Positions 33,967 to 40,948 of a stretch of DNA of 64,000 nucleotides are shown here, piece after piece. The notes under the pieces were generated by a model that saw nothing but the letters and a program-made list of their open reading frames with translations, searched no databases and had not been told where the DNA came from. The position numbers were made by a program, and so were the translations under genes. The DNA is from Aestuariibaculum sp. M13. GTDB lineage: Bacteria; Bacteroidota; Bacteroidia; Flavobacteriales; Flavobacteriaceae. The stretch covers positions 248,001-312,000 of the forward strand of contig NZ_JANIAC010000003.1 in the NCBI RefSeq assembly GCF_024723255.1. Reading direction: 5' to 3'. Positions within the stretch are counted from its first letter, which is position 1; every line of letters begins with the position of its first letter.

Positions 33967-34584
33967 TTACGCTTTAATTTGTGAAAACACATAGAATAAT
34001 TCGGTAGCTATTTGAAGGCTACGCTCGTTGTATTTCTCAGCTTGTAGCGGTGTGTTATCGAACGCTTTTGGGTCTTCAAAAGTAATCGGGAAACGCTTTT
34101 CTGCTCCTAAAATTATCGGACAACCTTTATCGGCAGAAGAGCAGGTCATAATCGCAGCAAATTCAGATTGCGGATTAAATACATCATCGTAAGTTTTTGA
34201 AAAGCCAATAACCGGATGTTCATCTTCAGCATATTTAATACTATAAATAGGGTTGTTGCCTTCGGCGATGGTATGAATATCAAATCCTGTGTTTTTCAAT
34301 GTTTCTGCAGCCATTGGGAATAGAGCAGTAGCTTCAGTACCTCCTGAATAACAGAATACTTGTTTTATATTAAAATGATGAGCGATTGTTTGTGCCCAAA
34401 CCTGGGATAAATGACTGCGTCTGGAGTTGTGTGTACAAATAAAATTTAAACGTACTTCTTTTTGTGCATTAACTTTCTTTTGGATAAAGTCTATTAACGG
34501 TTGTAATGTTGTTTTACGTTCATCACTTACATTATCGGTCGGCAAGTTTAGTAATGTTTGTTCAATGTTTTTGTATAATGCCAT
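33967..34584 (-). CDS. Arsenate reductase of the low-molecular-weight phosphatase type
   Basis: A 205-residue protein with the LMW protein tyrosine phosphatase P-loop CTHNSRR (Cys50 to Arg56), downstream cysteines in [11 protein letters not shown] and an aspartate in ITFEDPKAF. This cysteine set fits the thioredoxin-linked ArsC mechanism, in which arsenate is reduced to arsenite through a Cys relay. The protein is longer than the 130-residue Staphylococcus-type ArsC because of an N-terminal extension. Position between a DUF6428 gene and acr3 supports arsenate reduction followed by arsenite export. It could also retain phosphatase activity. Confidence 0.86.
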   Translation of the reverse strand: MALYKNIEQTLLNLPTDNVSDERKTTLQPLIDFIQKKVNAQKEVRLNFICTHNSRRSHLSQVWAQTIAHHFNIKQVFCYSGGTEATALFPMAAETLKNTGFDIHTIAEGNNPIYSIKYAEDEHPVIGFSKTYDDVFNPQSEFAAIMTCSSADKGCPIILGAEKRFPITFEDPKAFDNTPLQAEKYNERSLQIATELFYVFSQIKA

Positions 34585-34615
34585 GTTTTAAAAAAAGGTA
34601 TTTTATACTTATAAA

Positions 34616-35083
34616 TTAGCAACAACCGCTTCCAGGAACACAAGTGTTTACCGGTTGTAAGTCTGATAATTTTACTTTTGGTTTTTCAGCAGGAACTCCA
34701 CATTTATCTTTCGCTAAACAATCAGTTTGTTTATTGGTTAATAAGAAAGTAGTACCGTCAAAATCCAATCCGAACTTACCAATGGTATCACCTTGATATT
34801 CTACTTCAATTTCAGAATCTTCAATATGTAAGGTGTTTTCTGAAAGTTCAATGATGTGTAATAGTTTTTCAGGATGTAAACGGTGGTCGTAATCGTTGGC
34901 ATTCCATAGTTGAAAATTCACGATATTTTCGTGTCTAACTGTACCGCCACAGTCGATAAAGGTTTTATTTATTCTACCTATTTCGGTGACATGAAAATGA
35001 GATGGTACTAAATCTCCGTTTGGTAATTGAAACGCGATGGTTTCCAAATTTTGTAAGGCTGATTTAACTTCAGATAGTTTCAT
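34616..35083 (-). CDS. DUF6428 family protein of the arsenic operon
   Basis: A 155-residue cytoplasmic protein. The N-terminus contains PSHFHVTEIGRINKTFIDCGG, the hallmark of DUF6428, and the C-terminus ends in CVPGSGCC, a Cys-rich tail suited to bind As(III) or another thiophilic metal. DUF6428 genes accompany arsR and arsC in many Bacteroidota. The gene lies 31 bp after arsR and 31 bp before the arsC-like gene. Function is not characterised; a role as an arsenite-binding chaperone is inference from the tail and context. Confidence 0.85.
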   Translation of the reverse strand: MKLSEVKSALQNLETIAFQLPNGDLVPSHFHVTEIGRINKTFIDCGGTVRHENIVNFQLWNANDYDHRLHPEKLLHIIELSENTLHIEDSEIEVEYQGDTIGKFGLDFDGTTFLLTNKQTDCLAKDKCGVPAEKPKVKLSDLQPVNTCVPGSGCC

Positions 35084-35114
35084 AATACAATGATTTTAAT
35101 TTTGTGTTTTAGGG

Positions 35115-35444
35115 TTAACAACAGGATGTTTTTGGTAAATCCTGATCTAAAAACTCGGTCATTACAACTTTCATTTTAGTCCATACTTCTGGATTGATGC
35201 AATAGCATACGCTGGTACCTTCAACCGAACCTTTAATTAATCCTAAATGTTTTAATTCTTTTAAATGTTGTGAAATTGTGGGTTGCGCTAAACCAATTTC
35301 GTCTACCAAATCGCCACATACGCAAGCGTTGATTTTAAATAAATGTTGCAGAATAGCTACACGAGCCGGATGCCCGAAAGCTTTGGCGAACAGAGCAATT
35401 TCATTTTGTGAATCGGTAAATATTTCAGTTTTAGCTAATCCCAT
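35115..35444 (-). CDS. arsR: ArsR-family transcriptional repressor
   Basis: A 109-residue winged-helix repressor that should release DNA when As(III) binds. The helix-turn-helix is VDEIGLAQPTISQHLKELKHLGLI (about 47-70). Cysteines are found in NACVCGDLV just before it (ELCVCDL-like arsenic site) and in the C-terminal tail SCC, plus one in the wing (SVCYCI). It is the first gene of the arsenic operon and probably autoregulates through the palindrome at 35463-35478. Confidence 0.95.
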   Translation of the reverse strand: MGLAKTEIFTDSQNEIALFAKAFGHPARVAILQHLFKINACVCGDLVDEIGLAQPTISQHLKELKHLGLIKGSVEGTSVCYCINPEVWTKMKVVMTEFLDQDLPKTSCC

Positions 35445-35462
35445 ATTTATTGTTTTATTGCA

Positions 35463-35478
35463 ATATTACGATTAATAT
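35463..35478. promoter_or_regulatory. Candidate ArsR operator
   Basis: ATATTACGATTAATAT is a perfect inverted repeat (ATATTA, 4-base spacer, TAATAT) centred 27 bp upstream of the arsR start codon, next to a smaller palindrome ATTGCAAT (35457-35464). Location and symmetry fit an ArsR/SmtB-type operator. Confidence 0.55.
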
Positions 35479-35523
35479 AAAATAGAGAAAAGATATTTTC
35501 AATGTTTTTTCGTTTTAAGCATA

Positions 35524-35562
35524 AAAAAGCCTCAAAACTTATAAGGTTTCAAGGCTTTTTTT
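35524..35562. terminator. Hairpin with A/T tracts, bidirectional
   Basis: AAAAAGCCTC...GAAACC-like pairing: AAAAGCCT near 35525-35532 with AAGGCTTTTTTT near 35551-35562, plus an inner AAAAC/GTTTC pairing. It lies upstream of arsR's promoter and upstream of the sulfatase stop at 35581, so it can end transcription from the right-hand operator side and insulate the two minus-strand units. Confidence 0.6.
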
Positions 35563-35580
35563 ATAAAGATTGATTTTTTG

Positions 35581-37104
35581 TTAAGGTTGAATTATTTTTA
35601 AGATTTGTCCGTCTTTTTCAGGGTATAAGGCATGTTTGTTGTCCATATCCTCCTGTAAAAGCGTCATCATAACTTTTAACTGTTGTGGATTAGAATCGGC
35701 TAAATTGGTTGCTTCAAACGGATCGTTACTTAAATTATACAACTCATATTTTGGCGAACCTTCGATTTGAAAATGGTAAACAACTTTCCAGTTATCATTC
35801 ACCAAACTTGTAAAATATGGTGTGCGATGATCATGAGGAAAATGGTTAAGGAAACTATTGTCTCGTTTTTTATTGGTTTTACCTTTAAGTTGCTTTTGTA
35901 AATTGAAACCATCTAAAATATATGATTCGGGAATATTTACATCTGCTAAATTACAAATGGTAGGGAACAGGTCTAAAATAGTTCCCATTTGATTCTCGGT
36001 TTGATTCTCAGAAATTTTTAATTTCTTTTGAAGTTTAATTTGATTATCTGGAGTTACCCATGAAGCAATAAATGGTACCCGCATGCCACCTTCCCAGTGC
36101 ATGGCTTTTTTTCCTCGTAAAGGTTCAGAACTGCTATAGTCATTAGTTATGGGAAGAGGAGCATCCGAGCCGTTGTCTCCTAAAAATAGAATAAGTGTGT
36201 TTTCTCCCAGTCCTAAGTCTTTAACATGTTTAACAATATCTCCAAGGGATTTATCCATACCTTCAATTAAAGTGGCATAAGCCTGAGCTTTTTCATCTTT
36301 ACCAAAGTTTTTATAATGTTCGGCAAATCTAGGGTCTGATTGAAATGGTTGATGAACCGCATAGTGTGACATATATAAAAAGAAGGGTTTGCCTTCATTT
36401 TTAGCATCTGTAATTTTTTTATTTGCCTCTCTGGTAAGGGCTTCTGTTAAAAAAATATCGTCTTTCCAGTATTCATCTAATCCGGGAACGGCACGAGAAA
36501 TTTGTCCGTTTAGTTTACCATAACCATCACGTCCATAATAACTTCCGGGATGTCCGGCTCCAGAGCCACCTACATTAACATCGAAGCCTAAATTAAGAGG
36601 ATTCTCTCCTTCGTATCCAATAGGACCGAAATGGGCTTTACCGACATGAATGGTTTTATATCCAGCCGATTGTAATAAACGAGGTAAGGTAATAGAAGAT
36701 TTATTTAAGCCTTCCCAGTTCCAATCAGATGGTCCATATTTATTCTTGTTATTATGTTCTAAATGAATCCAGTTTGTTGTGCCGTGGCGAGCAGAGTTTT
36801 GCCCCGTAAGAATAGAAGCTCTGGTAGGTGAACACACAGAATGTGCATAGAAATTAGTAAAGCAAACGCCCTGCCTTGCTAACTTTTCCATATTGGGTGT
36901 AATATAGTAATCGTTTAGCGGATATTTTTTAGGTTGACCATTTGCGTCTACTAAAAATGGAACAGAGGTATCCATTAATCCCATATCGTCTACTAAAAAC
37001 ACAATAATGTTAGGGCGGTTTTCTTGAGCAGAAGCATAAGGGGTGAAACAGAATATTGATAAGATAATTAAGATTAAAAACTCTTTTTCTAAACGTACTT
37101 TCAT
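35581..37104 (-). CDS. Sulfatase (S1 family, arylsulfatase-like)
   Basis: A 507-residue exported sulfatase. After the signal peptide (ending YASAQ, about residue 27) the alkaline-phosphatase fold begins with NIIVFLVDDMG (metal-binding Asp39/Asp40). The formylglycine motif is CSPTR (Cys91 to Arg95) within HSVCSPTRASILTGQ, which requires conversion of the Cys by a sulfatase-maturating enzyme. A later LFLGDNGSDAPL supplies further metal ligands. Such enzymes desulfate algal or host polysaccharides. No glycan operon adjoins it, but the gene is preceded by a 20-bp perfect palindrome that probably binds a regulator. Confidence 0.93.
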   Translation of the reverse strand: MKVRLEKEFLILIILSIFCFTPYASAQENRPNIIVFLVDDMGLMDTSVPFLVDANGQPKKYPLNDYYITPNMEKLARQGVCFTNFYAHSVCSPTRASILTGQNSARHGTTNWIHLEHNNKNKYGPSDWNWEGLNKSSITLPRLLQSAGYKTIHVGKAHFGPIGYEGENPLNLGFDVNVGGSGAGHPGSYYGRDGYGKLNGQISRAVPGLDEYWKDDIFLTEALTREANKKITDAKNEGKPFFLYMSHYAVHQPFQSDPRFAEHYKNFGKDEKAQAYATLIEGMDKSLGDIVKHVKDLGLGENTLILFLGDNGSDAPLPITNDYSSSEPLRGKKAMHWEGGMRVPFIASWVTPDNQIKLQKKLKISENQTENQMGTILDLFPTICNLADVNIPESYILDGFNLQKQLKGKTNKKRDNSFLNHFPHDHRTPYFTSLVNDNWKVVYHFQIEGSPKYELYNLSNDPFEATNLADSNPQQLKVMMTLLQEDMDNKHALYPEKDGQILKIIQP

Positions 37105-37120
37105 TATACTTTAATATTGG

Positions 37121-37140
37121 TTTTGTGTTCGAACACAAAA
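37121..37140. promoter_or_regulatory. Perfect 20-bp palindrome upstream of sulfatase
   Basis: TTTTGTGTTCGAACACAAAA is self-complementary over 20 bases with no spacer. It ends 17 bp before the sulfatase start codon, where an operator for a dimeric regulator would be expected. The cognate regulator is not in the window. Confidence 0.6.
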
Positions 37141-37175
37141 TTTTAGAGTGTGAATATAATTGTTTTGAAATAAAA

Positions 37176-37203
37176 AAGCCTGCTTCAATCAAGAAACAGG
37201 CTT
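37176..37203 (-). terminator. Rho-independent terminator
   Basis: AAGCCTG (37176-37182) with CAGGCTT (37197-37203), 14-base loop. Read on the minus strand the stem is followed by TTTTTTA, so it terminates the NagB-like gene, whose stop is at 37235. Confidence 0.75.
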
Positions 37204-37234
37204 AAAAATTTATATATAATTCTCGTTTTGACTT

Positions 37235-38155
37235 TTAAACACCTAAATTAGATAATACAAACGATTTTGCATTTGGGTGTAGCCTAATCCATAAGCCTGG
37301 GTTTGCGTTTAATTGCTCCTTAGCTTCTAAAGGGTTTGAACTTATTTTTGTATTTAGAACATTGGCATAAGTCTTAATTTTAGCAGGGGCAGAGTCGGCA
37401 TCAACAACAGACTGTACCACCTTTTTAGCTTGTAAAATCGCAGCAGGACCTAAGGTAAGAATGTATTCGGCAGAACGACATTCCTGTTCATCATGTTCAC
37501 TTACAACACTTCCACCTGCTTTAAACTTACTGATATGATGCTCTAAAATGCTATTTGAAATAGGTATAATTCCTGCTACATGGTGGTATTGTGCTCCCGA
37601 AAATGGTTTAATATAAGCCAGATGAGACGCCTTATTTTCTTCAGGACCATGACCTATAAAAAAGATATCCAGCCCTCCTAAATTTTCAAGTTTTGTAAGA
37701 TACTCTATAAGGGCATATTCTAAATCAGGAGTATCGGTTTGCGTAGGTGTAAAGCTTTTAATTTTTTTAAAAAAAGCATCACCTAAAATGCGTTCAAAAT
37801 CGCGAACAAAACTAAAACCATTAGCCATACACATAGGCGCTAAAGCATCCTGAGTGAATACATTCAATCGTGCTAATAAAGCATCTTGCTCGCCAGATTT
37901 TGCTAATTCTCCAAGTAAACGATGTAATTGTTGTGCGCCTCGACCACCAAGTAACGCGATGTTAATATCACCTTCTTTAGCTTCAGCTGTTTTGTATAAT
38001 TCATTTAACATGGCCTGACCAACCTCAGCTTCGGTGTTAAAGACAGTTGGTGTTACTCCATAATCTGTTATATTAAAATTGCTGCTGTCTTGCTTGGTTA
38101 ACCACACATTATTATTTTCTTCTTGTCTTGAAAAATTAGAATTTTTCATACTCAT
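37235..38155 (-). CDS. NagB/6-phosphogluconolactonase-like protein with altered active-site motif
   Basis: A 306-residue protein related to the NagB/SIS/6-phosphogluconolactonase fold. The phosphate-binding glycine loop is seen as ALLGGRGAQQLHRLLGEL (about 65-82) and the second family block as FFIGHGPEENKASHLAYI (about 168-185). In active 6-phosphogluconolactonases and glucosamine-6-phosphate deaminases that block contains D-G-H; here it reads E-N-K. Either the reaction differs or the protein is a non-catalytic sugar-phosphate sensor. Ends of the gene look intact. It has a candidate -7 element (TACTTTTG, complement 38220-38227). Substrate unknown. Confidence 0.7.
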   Translation of the reverse strand: MSMKNSNFSRQEENNNVWLTKQDSSNFNITDYGVTPTVFNTEAEVGQAMLNELYKTAEAKEGDINIALLGGRGAQQLHRLLGELAKSGEQDALLARLNVFTQDALAPMCMANGFSFVRDFERILGDAFFKKIKSFTPTQTDTPDLEYALIEYLTKLENLGGLDIFFIGHGPEENKASHLAYIKPFSGAQYHHVAGIIPISNSILEHHISKFKAGGSVVSEHDEQECRSAEYILTLGPAAILQAKKVVQSVVDADSAPAKIKTYANVLNTKISSNPLEAKEQLNANPGLWIRLHPNAKSFVLSNLGV

Positions 38156-38219
38156 TTTCTTTATTTATTGATGTGTAACTAATCACACACCTCGTGTTTT
38201 TATAATCTTTTACTTAGAG

Positions 38220-38227
38220 CAAAAGTA
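38220..38227 (-). promoter_or_regulatory. Candidate -7 element of the NagB-like gene
   Basis: On the minus strand this reads TACTTTTG, an exact TAnnTTTG match, 65 bp before the start codon at 38155. No clear -33 TTG was found at the expected spacing. The leader between it and the gene contains TGTGT-N8-ACACA (38172-38189), a possible operator. Confidence 0.45.
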
Positions 38228-38288
38228 AAATAATTGAAAGTAAGAGTTAAAGGAATACGAGTTTTATTTAGGTTTAAAAAGCATGGAT

Positions 38289-38708
38289 TTAGTTTTGCTT
38301 TTCATATTTAAAGCTACAACCTTCTATACAAACTGGTCCGCTGGTTGGAATAAGGATAAAATAATTTGAATAGAATTCTAAGATGTAGGTAATAAAGCCA
38401 TCATCATTTTCGGTTTCGCTAGTAAAGTCCGGGCAGTTATATTTTAATAGTAATTGATGCTCTTCTATAGAAAAATCCCCAATCGAACATTCAGCAAACA
38501 TATCTGAAGAAAATATACCGTTTTCAAAAAACTCAAAAACTTTTCCGTTTTCCTGATCTACCCAATATTGAGGACCACCTGAACTAATGTAAGATTGGGT
38601 ATGTTTCCATGTTCCAAGAAGTAATGATTCGTCGGCTATAACAGGATCATCAGATTTTGTATCGCAACCAACTAAAAGGTCAATTTTTAAAGCTTTTAAT
38701 CGGGGTAT
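38289..38708 (-). pseudogene. Lipocalin-like lipoprotein frame without a normal start codon
   Basis: A minus-strand reading frame ending at 38289 stays open well upstream of its first ATG (38501). It encodes a lipobox LLVGC (Cys codon at 38664-38666) followed by DTKSDDPVIADESLLLGTW, a lipocalin-like start (LxGTW), then aromatic beta-strand sequence ending SFKYEKQN; about 125 residues after the Cys. Upstream of the lipobox there is only a short hydrophobic/basic stretch and no ATG, GTG or TTG in frame before the terminator at 38717-38742. Either a rare start codon (such as ATT) is used or the N-terminus was lost by deletion or frameshift near the run of nine Ts. The left limit of the gene is therefore uncertain. 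Confidence 0.55.
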
Positions 38709-38716
38709 TAATAAAA

Positions 38717-38742
38717 AAAAATCCCCTAAAAGCGTTAGAGGA
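38717..38742 (-). terminator. Rho-independent terminator of the sigma/anti-sigma operon
   Basis: On the minus strand ATCCTCTAACGCTTTTAGGGGAT folds into a stem (ATCCTCTAA/TTAGGGGAT with one wobble) and is followed by nine T residues (38712-38720). It lies about 35 bp after the anti-sigma gene stop. Confidence 0.8.
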
Positions 38743-38775
38743 TATTTTTTAAGAATTTAATTATTGGTTTTTTAA

Positions 38776-39576
38776 TTAACTCGCATTAACTACACCAAGC
38801 GTATAAAGGAATTCCATAGTAGGTGTTTCACTTCCGCCTGCTGGCTCTAAAGTAATACCAAAGGCCTCACTTGCATTGGCGTTTTCAATTTCAAATATTT
38901 TATTGTCGTCTGTTATAAAATCGTCTATAGTGCCTAAGCTGGTAGGCGTAAGGGGACTTAAAGTTAAAGACCAAACCTGATACACTTTTCCTTCAGGAGG
39001 TTCAGGTAATCCTTGCGCATCTAAATAAATACGCTCGTTAGTCTTATCCCAATACACATTAGCATAGGTGCTGGTAAAATTTCCCTGACCGGCTAATGGT
39101 ATCTTCGTAATATTATTATCGCGTAATACAGAAATTAAAGTATTGGCTTCTTCCAAACTGTTGTTGGCATTGGCTATTTTTGTTTCTAATAATTCCTGCT
39201 GTGTTTTGCTTAATTGAATATCGGATTTTAATTGGTTGTTTTGTGTTACCGTCCAGAATAAACCAATCGCTAAAATAACTGAAGCTGCCCAACCGGTATA
39301 GGTTATCCAGTTGTATCTTGGTAATGATACCACTTTGCTATCTGTTCCGTTTAATCCTAAATGGGCTTTTATAGCCTTTAAAATGTTATCATTAATTTTT
39401 ACTGGAGAAACTGATGCTGTAAGTTTAATTACGGCTGCTTCAATGTCTAATACTTCTTGTAATATTTCAGGATATTGCAGCATGAGGTTGTAGACTTCCT
39501 TATTTTGTGTTTCAGAAAGGGCACCTGCTACATATAGCTCTAAAATTCCAGATTCTATGTAAGCTTGTATATCCAT
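38776..39576 (-). CDS. Anti-sigma factor, RskA-type
   Basis: A 266-residue membrane protein with an N-terminal cytoplasmic sigma-binding part (ESGILELYVAGALSETQNKEV, about 6-26, the YALG-like pattern of class anti-sigma factors), one membrane span (about 93-112), a coiled-coil stretch (about 115-155) and an extracytoplasmic RskA domain (about 160-266) with PEGKVYQVWSLT and GSETPTMEFLYTLG. It binds and holds the neighbouring sigma factor until a signal triggers release. The gene lies 1 bp after the sigma gene stop and is followed by a strong terminator. Confidence 0.92.
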   Translation of the reverse strand: MDIQAYIESGILELYVAGALSETQNKEVYNLMLQYPEILQEVLDIEAAVIKLTASVSPVKINDNILKAIKAHLGLNGTDSKVVSLPRYNWITYTGWAASVILAIGLFWTVTQNNQLKSDIQLSKTQQELLETKIANANNSLEEANTLISVLRDNNITKIPLAGQGNFTSTYANVYWDKTNERIYLDAQGLPEPPEGKVYQVWSLTLSPLTPTSLGTIDDFITDDNKIFEIENANASEAFGITLEPAGGSETPTMEFLYTLGVVNAS

Positions 39577-39577
39577 A

Positions 39578-40108
39578 TTATTCTAATACCATGTTTCTTA
39601 ATTCTTTAATACAGTTGCGATTTCTGGTCTTAATAGTGCCCACGGGCATGTCGAGAGCTTCTGAAGCTTCAATTTGTGTATAACCTTTAAAATAGAGAAG
39701 TTCTATAACCGCTTTACATTTTTCTTTCAACTTTTTTACGAACTTTTTAATTCCAATAGCGTCTGTAGAATTGTCTAAACTATCGCTGCTTTCTAGAATA
39801 TCTACGAAAAAATCGGCATCAAGGTTTTGCTTTGTTTTTTTAAAAGCTTTAGATCGTGTTTTATCGATGGCTGCATTTCTGGCAATATTTAAAATCCAGG
39901 TAAAAAATCGGCCTTTTTCGGAAGAATAACTGCTTGCATTATGCCAGGCTTTAATAAATACGTCCTGCATAACTTCTTCGGCTATATCTTTATCACGAAC
40001 AATATTGTAGATGACGCCTTGCATGCTCTCGCTATACATGTGGTATAGGGTTTCAAAAGCTTTTTCGTCCTTCTGTTTGAAGTTTTCAATTAGGGTCTCT
40101 AATTCCAT
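39578..40108 (-). CDS. ECF RNA polymerase sigma factor
   Basis: A 176-residue sigma-70 family ECF factor with region 2 (about 15-85, RDKDIAEEVMQDVFIKAWHNASSY and FFTWILNIARN) and region 4 (about 115-172, KCKAVIELLYFKGYTQIEASEALDMPVGTIKTRNRNCIKEL). It resembles the SigK/RskA-linked group. It forms a two-gene operon with the RskA-type anti-sigma factor. This is the second ECF system in the window; the first (20107-20601) has an unrelated membrane partner. Confidence 0.94.
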   Translation of the reverse strand: MELETLIENFKQKDEKAFETLYHMYSESMQGVIYNIVRDKDIAEEVMQDVFIKAWHNASSYSSEKGRFFTWILNIARNAAIDKTRSKAFKKTKQNLDADFFVDILESSDSLDNSTDAIGIKKFVKKLKEKCKAVIELLYFKGYTQIEASEALDMPVGTIKTRNRNCIKELRNMVLE

Positions 40109-40148
40109 TTGGTAGATTAAGTTTCCGAAAAATAAGGAATTAAAAAGA

Positions 40149-40174
40149 AAAAGCTACTTAAATAAGTAGCTTTT
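40149..40174. terminator. Rho-independent terminator after YceI gene
   Basis: A perfect 11-bp stem, AAAAGCTACTT (40149-40159) with AAGTAGCTTTT (40164-40174), loop of 4. On the minus strand it is followed by TCTTTTT, terminating the yceI-like gene (stop at 40201). Confidence 0.82.
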
Positions 40175-40200
40175 GTATAAATATATTTTCAGTAACGAAG

Positions 40201-40824
40201 TTAATTCTTACGTAAATAAGTGCTGACAACAATGGCAACGTCTTCCCATGTCTTGCTTACACCATCTGGTCCGGTATGTAAGTCGAAACATACTTTATTT
40301 AAACTTTCAAGGGCTCCAAGGGCATCCCAATCGGCTAAATTCATAGTTCCCGTCATGGTTACACGGCGTTCATCGGTAACCTCAAAAGTAAGAGGTAAAT
40401 CTTTTGTAACACCATTCATAGTTAAAGTGGCTACATAATTACCATTTGTTACTTTAATGGTTCCATCAATAAGGTCTGTATCTAACATAGCCCCAAAAAA
40501 GGATTCCTTTAATTTTGTATCTCTTGATGGATCTTTAGTAAATAAACTGCTTACAGGAATAGTGAAGTTTAAATTATTTAGAGCTTCTTCAGCTGATGCT
40601 CCCGTTTTTTCATCGAATTTTAATACGGTAAATTCTCCTCCAACTGGTAGTTTATCTGTGGTTTTGTAGGCGGTCCATTTTACCGAAGTAGCTTCTGGTT
40701 TTACCACAAACTTTTCTGCAGTCGTAATTTCTGTGTTTTCTTCAGTAGAGGTCTCTTTTTTATTGTCTTTACAGGCTACGAAACTTAATGCCAAAACAAT
40801 AATCAGGTAACTTATTTTTTTCAT
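40201..40824 (-). CDS. YceI-family lipoprotein
   Basis: A 207-residue lipoprotein (signal ending LSFVAC, Cys18) followed by a Lys/Glu/Thr-rich linker and a YceI domain (about 40-207), an eight-stranded lipocalin-like barrel that binds isoprenoids or similar amphiphiles. Family features are ATSVKWTAYKT near the start of the domain, the FTIPVSSLFTKDPSRDTKLKE block and the MTGTMNLADWDALGALESLN segment. Its start is 125 bp from the divergent hemN start; the Fnr-like box between them fits the hemN promoter better. Substrate unknown. Confidence 0.9.
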   Translation of the reverse strand: MKKISYLIIVLALSFVACKDNKKETSTEENTEITTAEKFVVKPEATSVKWTAYKTTDKLPVGGEFTVLKFDEKTGASAEEALNNLNFTIPVSSLFTKDPSRDTKLKESFFGAMLDTDLIDGTIKVTNGNYVATLTMNGVTKDLPLTFEVTDERRVTMTGTMNLADWDALGALESLNKVCFDLHTGPDGVSKTWEDVAIVVSTYLRKN

Positions 40825-40885
40825 GAATTAAGAATTTTTTTAAGATGTGAAATAGAGTACTAATATACTAATTGCATATGTTTAT

Positions 40886-40903
40886 ACATGACATAAGTCA
40901 TGT
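40886..40903 (+). promoter_or_regulatory. Fnr-like box upstream of hemN
   Basis: ACATGACATAAGTCATGT is a perfect inverted repeat (7-bp arms, 4-bp spacer) with core TGAC-ATAA-GTCA. Its centre (40894.5) is 29.5 bp upstream of the -7 element TACTTTTG, the class II activator position. Confidence 0.75.
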
Positions 40904-40923
40904 TTTTAACAAAAGAATAAGGA

Positions 40924-40931
40924 TACTTTTG
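40924..40931 (+). promoter_or_regulatory. -7 promoter element of hemN
   Basis: TACTTTTG is an exact match to TAnnTTTG, 17 bp upstream of the hemN start codon. No -33 TTG is present, as expected for an activator-dependent promoter, since the Fnr-like box occupies that side. Confidence 0.7.
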
Positions 40932-40948
40932 AACTTTAAAAAACCACC

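Noticed and set aside
38289-38501. A separate 70-residue small protein starting at the ATG at 38501
   Set aside because: The frame continues upstream with clear lipoprotein and lipocalin-like sequence, so the ATG is internal to a longer coding region.
40858-40903. Fnr-type control of the yceI-like gene from the same box as hemN
   Set aside because: At the required 29.5-bp spacing on the minus strand the sequence is TATTAGTA, which does not match TAnnTTTG; the box fits hemN only.
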